A stretch of DNA of 64,000 bases from Muricea muricata (Eukaryota; Cnidaria; Anthozoa; Malacalcyonacea; Plexauridae), in NCBI GenBank assembly GCA_963855995.1, contig OY979727.1:10532946-10596945 (forward strand). The letters are read 5' to 3'. Shown here in pieces: positions 44,497 through 55,945 of the stretch (positions within the stretch are counted from its first letter, which is position 1; the number at the start of each line of letters is the position of its first letter). A model generated the notes under the pieces. The model did no database searches and had not been told where the DNA came from. It saw only the letters and a list, made by a program, of their open reading frames with translations. The position numbers and the translations under genes were made by a program.

Positions 44497-44590
44497 GTAA
44501 ATATCAAACTCGGCTAAATATCAAATTCCACCGACAAATTTAAGGTAATGAAATGTAATCTAATGTAAGGTTTCATATTACAGCTAATTC

Positions 44591-44596
44591 AATAAA
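44591..44596 (+). terminator. VPS13B: candidate polyadenylation signal AATAAA of VPS13B
   Basis: First canonical AATAAA after the stop codon, 95 bp downstream, followed by a TTGT element within 12 bp. The true cleavage site cannot be seen from sequence alone. Confidence 0.55.
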
Positions 44597-44599
44597 ACC

Positions 44600-45898
44600 T
44601 TGTCCTTCCAAAAACGTAAACTGTAAACTATGAGCGCCCAAGGGAGTATTTCTTTGAAACTGCATGGAGGGCACATAGGAAACTAACGACGGCAAATTCT
44701 CTTGCTACAAAGGTAATTGCCTGAGTAGCAGGATCTAATTTAAGAATAATTCATCATCTCTTGTGCGCTCATATTTCACAGTTTACGAATTTTGAGTCTG
44801 GGGTATGACAGGTTTGAACAATCTTTTGCTCAGCGGAGATTCCCACACATTCCCACGTCCCCCTCCCGGACAAATTAGAACAAAAAGAACAATTTTGTAA
44901 TATTCCTCAAATGAATGAGTTTGATGTTTAAATAACTCCAATATACTACTGTAACACGCATGAAATCTTGACATTCTCTAAAGAATTTTTGAGTACAGAG
45001 TGCAGCTTCTCTGCTACTGAATGAAAGTAAATGTGACTTGCTTTTTTCTTTGTATTGTTGTAAAGTGAAAGCGTGGTTCTGACAGCGACATGAGCATAGG
45101 CGACATAAAAAAGGATAACTTTTGTTCAGAGGTTTAGAAGACAAAGCAGGAAGACTTTCTTTTGAATTTGCTTTTGTTCTACCATTATGCTCGTAGTCTT
45201 ATGCTTGTGCTTATGTCGATGTAGTGAGGATCTACTTTCCATAAGTAAAAAAATCAGTATGTACTTGTAACGAATAAATTTTTTATAATTATTAACTACT
45301 TTTTACTTGTAACGATGTACGACTTTTAATTTGGTCAGTTTACTTATTACTTTGTTACTTTTGTCATCTTTTGTGGGAGTAAAAAAGCTTAAAGTTATTC
45401 TCGAAGCGAATTCAGCGGCCAGCAGACTAGTGAGAATGCTTGGCTAATCCGGGTATGGCTCAGGACTGTTACCTCCGCCGTCCTCCGGTTTACTACCGCC
45501 CAAATGAATATTCTAATAAATTCTATTTCAGTTGTAGTTTCACTTTAGTAAAATTTTCAAGCAAAACTTCACGTTTACTTCAGTGGAATTTTCAGACAGT
45601 ACATTTACTTTTAATCAAGTAATTTTTTAGTTAGCACTTTGTCTTTTAATTAGGTAAAAATTGAAGTGTACTTTTTACTTAAGTAAAAAAAATGAGTACT
45701 TTGCTGAAAGTTGGTCACAATGTTTTTAACTCAATGCATGATTTAAAATAGCGAGTAGAAATAAGTTTCTGGTTTGTGCTAATCACGACTTGTCAATATT
45801 AAATCGTTGCGTGACTATACTTGACTACTTGTGACGTAGCGTTCTTATTCTTGATCATTCAAGATGGCGAACAGTGCACTTGAGAGAAGCGGCTGGAT
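44600..45898. other. intergenic, with ACTTTTACTT-rich stretch
   Basis: Downstream of VPS13B. From about 45250 to 45730 there are repeated TACTTGTAACGA, TTTACTTTTAATCAAGTAA and TTTTTACTTAAGTAAAAA words, resembling a decayed interspersed repeat. No coding potential recognised. Confidence 0.5.
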
Positions 45899-46175
45899 AG
45901 GTAATCGGTATTCTTGGTTTGCACATGACGTCATTTCGTGTCATTGGGCGCCATCTTGGTTGACTCTGCAGATTACTTCAGCTGTTTACAGCGAAGTACT
46001 TGTGTCAATTTACTATTTCATCGTTAGTTTTAGCGTATTATGAATGATACGTTAAAGATGTATGGCTCGATAGGATCAGAAATAACGAATAAATACTTTG
46101 TGGTTGCCATCTGTTTCAAACATCAACCAAGATGGCGTCGATTGCAAACAAAGAATAGGAATTGTAGGTTACCCT
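45899..46175. mobile_element. foldback element with CCAAGATGGCG arms
   Basis: GGTAATCGGTATTCTTGGTT and GCGCCATCTTGGTTGA at the left face TCAACCAAGATGGCG, AACAAAGAATA and GGTTACC at the right; the interior is unrelated. Confidence 0.75.
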
Positions 46176-46278
46176 CTCATGTTACGCGCGCGAATGTTCT
46201 GTTCTTTGATTCAAGTCCCAACTTCGTGATGACACAAAAGGCGTTGCATTCGTGACGTCATTGCACATTGGCTCTGGG

Positions 46279-46650
46279 ACATTGGCCCACTGATATGTAC
46301 TAAAGCTGGATAGCGCATCTATTGTTGGGTGTTGAAGTCGGAAGTACGTCACATTTTTAGACTTGCGGCCTTGTTGGATGGCCCCACTTGAGCATCGAAT
46401 GCTATAGATTTCTACTACAGCACGTTTTGCTTTCGTTTTGAAACAACAGTTTTACGTTTTAAGGCAAAAGCTTCCTAAAAACAGTTTTCTAAAAGAAACT
46501 ACGTTGATTCAATCCTTGAGTGGGACCATTCAACATGGCCGCCGCTCTCAAAATATGACGTGTTTCCGGCTTCAATTTTGCTTGTATTTTGTATTACGAT
46601 GCACTATACAGTTTTAATACATATCAGTGCATTGGCCGCTATATTGGTTT
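46279..46650. mobile_element. foldback element with CACTGATATGTA arms
   Basis: The left arm carries CCACTGATATGTACTAAA, GAAGTCGGAA.TACGTCA and GGATGGCCCCACTTGAG; the right arm carries CTTGAGTGGGACCATTCAAC, ATGACGTGTTTCCGGCTTCA and TTTTAATACATATCAGTG. Arms of roughly 130 bp. Confidence 0.8.
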
Positions 46651-47394
46651 TGGCCGTTCTGTGGCCCCAGCACGAGTAAGAAACCCATCCACCGGAATAA
46701 CCCACAAGAATTTTTTTTGGATAAATGTTTGAGACTGAGAAAATATCGGGTAATTACTAATCTAAAATGGCCAGACTTTGTGATTGGACTTTGTGATTTG
46801 TTACACTTTAGAAAACTAATTTCTGTAGTTTATTGTGTTTCATTGTTATAACCAACCACTAACACAACTTGTCAGTGTAGGCTGGTTGCGATTTGATATA
46901 TAAATAAGAAGCTAAAATGTGCTTTTTATGGCTCGGATGAAGCGATTTCACCATTATTTTTCACCTAGATGTTTCTACTTCTTTATTTCTAGTTTACCTA
47001 CTTAAATCGCCCAAAAAAAGCCTGTAAGGGGCGTTTTTGTATTTTTTTATTTACACGCTGATGAGGAAGGAAAGATCTGTTCGAGTTTTCACTAGCAAAC
47101 ATCTTTCCCTCCGTGGCAAAGAGGTAAAAGTTACTCTTTTTATTTGCCCATGCCGTTTGAATTTGATTTTGGGCGGATCGGGGATCGTTCAAGTTCAACT
47201 GAGGTTGGTAAGAATTTAGTTCTTCCTTGGTCCGATCGGTCCTGGATCCATCCAAAACTCAAGTGAAAGCTGGACGTGAAGTGCAGGAAAAAACTAGGTA
47301 GTACCGAGAGGCCAAGGAGGCAAAGTTATTTGAATAATGTTTTTAACTAATATTTAAGCAGATTTTTTTAATTTGACTGTTGGGGACAGGCCGG

Positions 47395-47570
47395 TAGGGT
47401 TGGTGCATTGAAGAATTTTCGCCGTTATTTCCCTTCGCTCAAGAAGACAAGTTGTCTTCGTCGAGAAATAACGACGAGAAGACCTCAAGGCACCACTAAT
47501 ACGCCACATTGTAAAACTACAGTGTAATGGTTTAGCTGACTAAACCACTACACTTTGCCAAATGTACATG
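47395..47570. repeat. nested hairpins inside left arm of the foldback
   Basis: CGCCGTTATTTC faces GAAATAACGACG around AAGACAAGTTGTCTTC, and TGGTTTAGCTGACTAAACCA is itself palindromic. The same set appears inverted at about 49620-49760. Confidence 0.8.
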
Positions 47571-48029
47571 GCGGACTTCTTTTCAATGCTATGGATGCGC
47601 AAACACTTTAAAACCTTTAAAACAAGTGTTTTCTTTTAGGAAAGAGTCAAAGACGACAACGCTTACTAAATCAAAGCCGTGTAGTCATGTTTTAAGTTGT
47701 TATCTATGTTTAACGATCTTTTATGCGGAGTCTTGGCAAGTCTTTGCGAAGTCTTTGCTTTCCTTCTTGATCGAGCTTTATATGCCATTGCGTTCAGGGT
47801 CCTTGATACAGGAGTCATTTCTTTATGGCCTTGGGTTTAATTCCCAAACACTGAATGGCAGTCTTCAGCTCTTTCAAGTAACGAGATAACATTGCAACAA
47901 GATGGCACTGCGTTATCATTTTGCCTGTAACCAATTTGTTAACAAGTATAGCTAACGCGTAAACAACAACAGACAAACACAAAGTGTATTTCTAACTCTG
48001 CGATTCAATTTGTATAGTCAACGAGAAAG

Positions 48030-48840
48030 CTTGACGTTCACAGCTTGCATAAAAGCGTTTTATATATCACAAGTAAACTAAGTGCATCGCGGTTGTTTTA
48101 AATCTCTGCACTAAAGCTACCATGCAGTGCCACCAGTATTTTACACAAACTGAATTTAACAATGATTTTGAAATAGAGTCGAAATATCACCGCAAAACTG
48201 TTGTCTTGTTGTTAACAGCTCATATCTTGAGTTTACAACATGCTGTTCTTCAGAGAATGTTTTTTCTTATATTTTATTAAATTGTCTGCTGGTAAAGGTT
48301 TTTGGACCATTTTGTCAAGATATCATCTCATTACAAGTTGATAACTAATTTACGATTCAGTTTGTGTAAAATACTGGTGGCACTGCATGGTAGCTTTAGT
48401 TCATAGACTTAAAACAACCGCAATGCACTTAGTTTACTTGTGATATGTAAAAAACATACTCCGAAGAACAACATGTTGTAAACTCAAGATATGAGCTATT
48501 AACAACAAGGCAACAGTTTTGCGGTGATATTTCGACTCTATTTGAACTCTATTTCGACTCTATTTCAACTCTACATAACTTTGAAATAGAGTTGAAATTG
48601 TTGAAATATCACCGCAAAACTGTCTTGTTGTTCATAGCTCATATCTTGAGTTTAGAAGATGTTGTCCTTCGGAGTATGTTTAATTTTTTCTTATATTAAC
48701 AAGATGGCACGGCACTGGTAAATTTAGTTCGGGGATTGTAAGACAACGGCGATGCGCTTAGTTTACTTGTGATATATAAAGTGCATGCTTATATGCAAGT
48801 TGTGAACGTCAAGCTTTCTCGTTGATACAAAATGAACCGC
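48030..48840. repeat. rearranged core of the foldback
   Basis: Block a (ACAAGTAAACTAAGTGCAT and following) and block b (ATATCACCGCAAAACTG to AGCTCATATCTTGAGTTTA) occur in the order a, b, inverted a, inverted b, b, inverted a. A simple palindrome would give a, b, inverted b, inverted a. Confidence 0.75.
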
Positions 48841-50276
48841 AGAGTTCTGAGTTCAGGCTTTATAGAATATGCTGTGTGTTTGTCTGTCGTTGTTTAAGCG
48901 TAAGTTACTACTTTTGGCTACAGGCAAAGTGATAACGCAGTGCCATCTTGTTGCATGTCAATGCCATCTAATTACAAGTTGTCTTTAACTCTTTGAAGTA
49001 ATGAGATAACATTGCAACAAAATGCCACTGCCTTGTCATTTTGCCTTAACAACGAGAGGCAAGCACATCAAACAATAAAGCACCCATTTACATTATTTAT
49101 TTCATAATTTAACAAACTGAACTACAGAGTTGAGAGTTAAGGCTTATAAAATATACCGTGTGTTTGTCTGTAGTTCTTTAGGAAAAGTGATCGATAACGC
49201 AGTGCCATCTTGTTGCAATGTTATTTCATTACTTGAAAGAGCTCAAGACTGCCATTCAGTGTTTGGGAATTAAACCCAAGGCCATAAACAAATGACTCCT
49301 ATATCAAGGATACTGAACGTAATGGCATACAGAGCTCGATCAATGCCCCACGGAAAGTCAAAGAAGACAACAGTTATTGATTATGCACACTTTGACTTCT
49401 CTTCTTGCAAAGACCTCGCCATAAAGATCGTCAGTCAAACACAGCTAAACAACTTGAAACAGGACTACAAGGCTTTGATTTAGTAAGCGTTGTCGTCTTT
49501 GACTCTTTCTTGAAAGAAAACACTTGTTTTAATGGCTTTAAAATGTTTGCGCATCTTCGCGCTTCTTGTACCGTAAGCTTTGGGAAGAAGTCCGCCATAT
49601 ACATTTGGCACAGTGTAGTGGTTTAGTCAGCTAAACCACTACACTGTAGTTTTACAGTGTGGTGGTTTAGTGGTGCCTTGAAGTCTTCTCGTCGTTATTT
49701 CTCGACGAAGACAACTTGTCTTCTTGAACGAAGAGAAATAACGGCGAGAAGCCTTCAAGGCACCAACCCAACAGGCCTGTCCCCAACAGTCAAGTTAGAG
49801 AAATTCTCTTAAATATTAGTTAGCAACACTAGGCAAATAACGTTTGCCTCCTTGGCCTCGCGGCACTGCTCAGTGTTTTCCTGCCCTCCCCTCCCAGCTT
49901 TGACTTACGTTTTAGGTGGATCGGGGACAGATCAAGCCAACTGAGCGAGTGAAGAATTAAATTCTCATCAACCTCAGTTGGACTTGAACGGTCCCCGATC
50001 CGCCCAAAATCAAAGTCAACGACATGGGCAAATCGGAGGACGGTTACTTTTACCTCTCGGCCACGAGGGGAAAGATGTTTTCTAGTGAAAACTCGAACGT
50101 GCCTTCCCTTCCTCCTAAGCATGCAAATAAAAAAAAAATACAAAAATGCCACTTATAAGCACTTTTTAGGCGATTTAACTAAGTAAACTAGAAGTAAAGA
50201 AGTAAAAGAAGCATCTACGCTAAAAATAATAGTAAATTCGCCTTATCCTAGCCATAAAAAGCACATTTTAGCTTCG

Positions 50277-51510
50277 TATGTAGAGATTTAATTACTACAC
50301 ATACGGGTATTTGGCGGCCAACAATTGTCATTTGACGTCATTTGCTGCTGGTTGTCCGAGAAGAAGCTTCGGGAAAATGGATGTCTGCCATGACGAAGAA
50401 TGTCCAAAGAACGGCTCTTGAAAGTACCTTACAGAACGAGAAAAAGGACAAATTTATTGACAGATATGGCACAAAAAAGTGTGGTGAACGTGTGGACGAA
50501 AATTGACCAAAGCGACGAAGCAGCAGGGGGAAAATTGCGAATGAGCATATGGCTGTCGACGAGAAAATTCAAAATCAAAATGGCGTCGTCTTCTTCTCCA
50601 ATCTTAAAGATGCAAACAAAACCGGTCTAGTGTAGTTGGGCCTCAACAATATTGGGTATTTATTAAACACGTAAGTACACTTTAACTATTCTGCGTATTT
50701 ATATGGTAAATATTTTGGTTATTAAACGTTACCTTTTTGATAAAAGTCCGGCCTGCTCACCAGGTCGTAATCTCAATTTTCTGTAATTAAATAAAATTCA
50801 CTTTAATGCAATAATTTGACTGAGTTCCTATTTCTCTCTTCTCTAGCCTGGACCTAAAAGAACCGCTCAAAAGGGAACACTGGTGACATTATTAAACAGA
50901 AGCTTTTTGAGGTAAGAAAATTTATATCTTAACCTCCCGAATGCACGGTATCTGATTCGCGTCGTTACGACATTGGGTTCGGTCAGTTTTGCAGTCTTAT
51001 TTACTCTTATGATTTGATTAGTGGCGATTAGCTCTAAAATATCACAAAATGTTCGCCATTTTTAAGAACTATCTATAGCATTCCGAATCATTAATTTACT
51101 AGCAGAAAATTTAAGCCCCCCCCCTGTTAAGGTCTAAGTAAAAAACATGGATTTTTTGTTAATCCAGATAGCGAATAAATCTGGGTTTTATCCCCTCCCA
51201 CTGTAGTAATGGGGGTCAATGGGGGAGAGTGTATGAAGATGATTCTGATCATATGTCAATTCCTGTCTTAATAATTCATCATTAATCTTTATAAACGTTA
51301 CTGGAACTTACATTTATTTCTTCTTTCTTTTTCTTCAAAATCTCTTCTGTCTGCACTGCACTGTATATATCAAATTTAGATTTCGAGTTATAATTCAATG
51401 CGAATTTCTACGTGAGAGGCGAGACAATTCGTTAAGTTAAACCAATGTTAACGACCGACTACTACATACCTGTAGACTTTGTTTTATTTCAACTGTAAAT
51501 CTGTATTTCT
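50277..51510. other. intergenic, weak candidate exon only
   Basis: No recognised gene. 50847-50911 is flanked by TTCTCTAG and GAG/GTAAGA and stays open, but its 22-residue translation matches nothing I know. 50400-50630 is open but ends in TAG before any shared splice site. Confidence 0.4.
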
Positions 51511-51559
51511 TGATCCTTGAACTGCAGGCCCTCGTCTAATTTCGACATGACATTCCCTC

Positions 51560-51775
51560 CCCCTATCCATCCTAGCGTGGTACTCCTTGCCTTCACTGAA
51601 ATCCAATCTTCATCCTTTTTATCCGCTTATTTCTCCAACTATCCCTCCTAGCGTGGTACTCTCTGCTTCACACCAATGCAATCTTCATCCTCCTTATCCT
51701 CTTCTTTCTGCTACTACCTCACCTAGAGTACTACCCCACCTAGAGTACTACCCCACCTAGAGTACTATCCCATCT
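51560..51775. repeat. pyrimidine-rich tandem duplications
   Basis: CCTAGCGTGGTACTC occurs at 51571 and 51647 inside a duplicated block of about 76 bp; then ACCTAGAGTACTACCCC, 17 bp, three times (51721, 51738, 51755). Confidence 0.85.
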
Positions 51776-52019
51776 ACCCTCAATTGCTTTCCTGTTTTAC
51801 CACTTTTTTCTTCCAGTACTCCTCCTATATTCAATCCATTTGACAATTACATTTATATAACTACAGTGAAACACGAACTTCGATTGATTTATTTTTAATT
51901 CCGTCTCATCGCTAATTAGCCCTAACAGTCTTACCTAATTACGCGGGTCCCGTTGATTGATGATTTTTTTAAATTCCAACCACCCTGTCAACATTTCCGA
52001 ACCGGAGTACCCGGAGTAA

Positions 52020-52145
52020 ACTTACGACTCTGCGGCAGAGCATTGACTTCTCACACAAATGTCTGAAGTGGGGATTGAACATATGGTCTCAGAAGTGACA
52101 GGCTTTTGGTGTGACGATTCGGCCACCTGGTCATTGCTGTGCAGG
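52020..52145 (-). repeat. tRNA-Leu/Ser-like SINE remnant, minus strand
   Basis: On the minus strand, CCAGGTGGCCGAATCGTCA resembles a Leu/Ser-type A box, and TATGTTCAATCCCCAC 50 bp later is a good B box. The pairing arms of a functional tRNA are absent. Confidence 0.45.
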
Positions 52146-52149
52146 ATCA

Positions 52150-53560
52150 AACAATCTGATACGAGAAATGTGCATTCTCTCGCGTTGACTCGTGTTTCAC
52201 AGTAACCCGTTACAAAAAACTACGAAATAGTTTCCTGAGTAGGATAGCGTGATCTGTGTATTTGGGATGTTGCTCGACATTCAAGAAGCGTATGGGTTAA
52301 GACACTCCGCCTTTCGTTTGACCTTTGACGTTTTCCCAAAGTCTCGCAACATTCCGCCTGTACGGATCACGCTATCCCGCAAATAACCCAAAATATTGCA
52401 ACATATCTCGAATGCATGAATGACGCTAACCCGAACAGAAAATTTCTATTAAAATTTTATTACCACTTTCTTGTATGCCACAGCAATTATAATTACTTAG
52501 TCCTAAGTATTAAACACCTATCATCGCTCTTATGCTCATCTTATAAACAGTTTTCTAAAATATTGTAACTATTTATTTTTTCTAAAGGATGTCAAGTGAA
52601 GAATTTAAATACACCAATCTACGACAGAGCAAGATAGCGAATAATTGATATAAACCCAAGAAGTGAATTACTAACCGTCTCCATCAACAGATGCCACGAT
52701 GCAAATTCTATTGGAATAAACGGTTTGTCAAAGTCATTCACAATTAAATATCCGTTTAGTTTCCAGTATTCTGAAATATTGTTTTGTAACCTCAAAAATT
52801 TTTTTATTTTATGATGGCTTACGGGATAAGAGTGAGCTTGTTACCTACTGGACCGAGGTGATGTTCTTTGAAGAGCGTGGGAGAGTGCCAACCAGATGAA
52901 ACCATGAACAGCATGATGACGCAAATCCAATGAAATAGAGCCAAAGATAGAGTGAAAGTAAGTTTATTGAATACTCCACTCAAAAGGCGCCCACCTGAAA
53001 ACCTAATACAATTGACACTAGAGTGAACATGATATTATATGTCCCCCCTGAATGTAAACAAGAGTTTAAGGTCATGTATTCATGCATTTGTCGCTGTCCG
53101 TTTCCTCAGTTCCAGTTCGACTTCGTTACTTAGGACATGAACCAGATCTACCCTAACTTTTTTGAATGAAATTTTTTTGCATTTTAAAAAGGACGCGATG
53201 GTGGCGACGAATAATCCAGCTGAAGAATGCAACATCAAACGAACAGTCAAGGCCTACATGCACGATTTACCAAGGTGAGATGATAGAAAAAATATTTTCG
53301 ACAAAAATTGATGACAACACTAATCATATACGGGATAAAACTACTAAAACATGATTGGCTATGAGCAGCGAAGAATTTTTCAGAGCTAAAATTACTATAC
53401 GGACAGCTCGCATGTTTCAGCCGAAATACCTCAAGAATCTAGCAAGACATGAAAACGCTGTAAAAGGCTTTGTTGGTTATTTCAAAAGCTCTTTCGAATG
53501 TGCAAATAAATTTTGTTGCCATTACCCTTTAACAAACAAAGCATTCTAGAATACTATTAC
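52150..53560. other. intergenic, no gene recognised
   Basis: A 77-nt open segment at 53198-53274 (MVATNNPAEECNIKRTVKAY and a few more residues) ends at CCAAG/GTGAGA and could be an exon of an unknown gene, but its acceptor side is weak. 53402-53540 repeats 37866-38000. Confidence 0.4.
53402..53540 (+). repeat. dispersed repeat shared with 37866-38000
   Basis: ACAGCTCGCATGTTTCAGCC, GTTATTTCAAAAGCTCTTT and CATTACCCT in the same order as the intronic copy. Confidence 0.7.
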
Positions 53561-53570
53561 ACCATACATA

Positions 53571-53721
53571 CAGTAGCGAAGCCAGCCGGACAATTTGGTC
53601 ATGCTATGCAAATTTAAATCATTATCATTATTCATTTCTTTAGAAATTCATTCCTTATACGGTCAAAAGCACAGAAAAATTTGCATTTGCATGACCAAAT
53701 GTCGGGCTGGCTTCGCTACTG
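53571..53721. mobile_element. hAT-type MITE with perfect 8-bp target duplication
   Basis: The ends CAGTAGCGAAGCCAGCC and GGCTGGCTTCGCTACTG are inverted; GGTCATGC faces GCATGACC. The flanks CATACATA at 53563-53570 and 53722-53729 are identical, the mark of a fairly recent hAT-type insertion. 151 bp, non-coding. Confidence 0.95.
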
Positions 53722-54532
53722 CATACATAGGTTCAATTTTTTGCTGCCTAGAAACGCTTTCTGCGGTGCTTCTGAGAGTAACTTCTGAGTTGGGAGAGAA
53801 TTTGACAGTTTCTTTGTCTTTGAATAGATTAAAACAACTTAAAAACCCCTTTTGCACGGATTTAAGGTAAAAATGGTGTTGGGCTGTTAGTTTTAAATTT
53901 TTAGTCCGGTCGTGTAGATGGATACTACAAATATTTTGTCCGGCAGAGCGTCACTGCACCTGCCCCCTCCTTTTAATGGTGACCGGAAGTTACTCTCTGC
54001 CTAAACTGCCAGCTTTAATAGGCCTTTCCAAATAATGAAGTCAAACGCGGATTCGAGATGTTGATAGGCTCGGGAAAAAGTCCCATCACATTGCATAACA
54101 TTAATTGTCCTAAAAATCGAGATGGCGTCTTTTGGCCGATGCGATTTAGTAGATTATACACCATTGCAAAAGCTATTGTATACAACTGTAAAGTGCACGA
54201 TTTGGTACTCTTGGGGAATTTGAAATAAACATCAGCGCTCGTGAAGGCGTAGTTGATTTCAACAGCGTCCGTTTTTCAGGGACACTGTGGGGATCTAGTA
54301 ATGTTAGGCCATTCAAATTTTATCAATAGGTGATTTTAATAGAGTTCCCTTTTTTGGGACACCCTGTATATCTCCAACTTTGGACTAGAAATTAAAAAGT
54401 TCCTATTTTTTTATTCTGTTTCCTGCCTCATGTCCGCATTTTTTATATTTTTGTGCCACGTGACAACTGCGAGAACTACACGTGTTTTTCAGGGCTGATT
54501 GACCTAAAGGCTGTTTTCGACTTCAACCGTAC

Positions 54533-54812
54533 CGTCAAAGATTAGAGACTACAAAGAGTTCTGCAACTTCAGTTAAAAATGCATAAGGTGCTGTCGTGAT
54601 GATTCGTCATGGGCGCCATGTTCCTAGCCAGTGCCCTAAACAGAGGAAGTCACCCCCGGAAATATTAAAAATGGTTACTAATACCGGGGAGAAATGCCTC
54701 TGTTACGGGCACTGGCTAGGAACATGGCGCCCATGACGAATCATCACGACAGCACCTTAAGCTTTTTTAACTGAAGTTGCACCTCTTTGTAGTATCTACT
54801 CTTTGGTACCGT
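54533..54812. mobile_element. foldback MITE, GGCGCCATGTTCCTAGCC family, simple copy
   Basis: The left half (GACTACAAAGAG, AACTTCAGTTAAAAA, GTGCTGTCGTGATGATTCGT, GGGCGCCATGTTCCTAGCCA) is mirrored by the right half around TATTAAAAATGG. It lacks the internal duplication of the copy at 17981-18345. Confidence 0.92.
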
Positions 54813-55430
54813 AGCGAAACGAAGCGTATTCTAATTTGAGCATATCATCAGTTCTACCTGCATGTCAACGAAACAATGAACTACGCTACGTTTCGTCACA
54901 ATTGAAGTGGCAAATTTAGCCTCGTATCTTAAAAAAGTATTATCAGTTAATCCAGGTTACATACACAGACCAGTTTAAGACCAGATTGAGCGCGCGCAAG
55001 AAAAGTATTACAGCATTGAACTATACGTAAACTGGAACGATAAATCGGGGGGGGGGGGGTTTGAAGTCAATTTGATTCAGTTTTTCTTTTGAGTTGGAAT
55101 ATATAAACACATCAAATAAAAGCCATCAAAAAGTTGTATTTGATGTAACAGTTTTGAGACTTCAGGTAAACGAAGAACACCATAAACTTTAAAGAGAAAT
55201 TTGCCGTATTTTTCAAAATTCGTGTTGTTTTGGTATTTTTTAGGCATTTCTCTTTTTGTCTAATCTGAATTTTTCAAATTGAATAAACTTTTCAATAGCT
55301 TCATTTTGATATGCTGTCCGATCTTTGGCGTTAAGTATTTCAACTAAAAAAAACTAACTTGGCTTCACCCATTAACTGAACTTTGTATTGGGTTAGTGTT
55401 TGTCATCAATATGCATAAAGCTTGGTCTCG
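54813..55430. other. intergenic, nothing recognised apart from a poly-G run
   Basis: 13 consecutive G at 55047-55059. No gene or inverted repeat seen. Confidence 0.5.
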
Positions 55431-55500
55431 GTCAAGTTGCATCAAGTTATTTGCAGACTTTCTGCAAGTTGTTGAAACAATTTGCATGCAGTCTTGACAA

Positions 55501-55817
55501 TAGGCAATTTCCCATGACAGACTAAAGTTTGAAAATAGCGGAAAATATAGCCTTTTGGATATGCAAATTTTGTATAATTTGTATTATGCACGAGAAAGCC
55601 AACACATTTCAGACGAAAGTGATAGGCTTTCCCGAGCGTAAGACGAATACACACAAAATTCGAAAACTTCGTAGGGCTATAATTTCCGTTATCTGCAACA
55701 TTTCGCCACCAAACTTCGCAATTCTATCAACTTTAACACGCTCTTTCAGGTGTGATGAAAGATTTCGCTCGTTTTGCCTGGATCAAAATTTAGCCTATCA
55801 TGAGAATTACCTATTAA
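55501..55817. mobile_element. foldback MITE, CTAAATTTTGA family, inserted in AACAAGTT repeat
   Basis: The left end AATAGGCAATTTCCCATGAC and the right end TATCATGAGAATTACCTATT are inverted; the interior matches the copy at 15951-16310 (CACCAAACTTCGCAATTCTA, GTGTGATGAAAGATTTCGCT). AACAAGTT-type repeat sequence continues on both sides (55430-55500 and 55818-55945), so this is a nested insertion. Confidence 0.88.
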
Positions 55818-55945
55818 CTTGCAAAAAGCCTGCTGACAACTCGCAGTAGGCTTGTTATCATCACGCCGAAGCAAAGTGATGTGAACACATCGGCTGCATG
55901 ACTGCAAGGCAAAAAGCCTGCAACAGACTTGTTGGAACTTGCGCA

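Larger units (their letters stand above)
46908..50276. mobile_element. 3.4-kb foldback transposon-like element
   Basis: The outer ends are GAAGCTAAAATGTGC (46908) and GCACATTTTAGCTTC (50276). Arms of about 1.3-1.5 kb match in reverse: for example GATTTTGGGCGGATCGGGGA (47167) with TCCCCGATCCGCCCAAAATC (about 49995), and GGTTTAATTCCCAAACACTG (47833) with its complement near 49258-49277. The centre (48030-48840) has extra rearranged copies of two blocks. No transposase or other protein domain is recognisable, so it is probably non-autonomous. Confidence 0.88.

Noticed and set aside
49292-49483. 63-codon open frame within the right arm of the foldback
   Set aside because: The corresponding left arm does not preserve the frame and no domain is recognisable.
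52060-52140. Possible tRNA-Leu or tRNA-Ser gene on the minus strand
   Set aside because: A- and B-box-like words are present, but no complete cloverleaf can be drawn.
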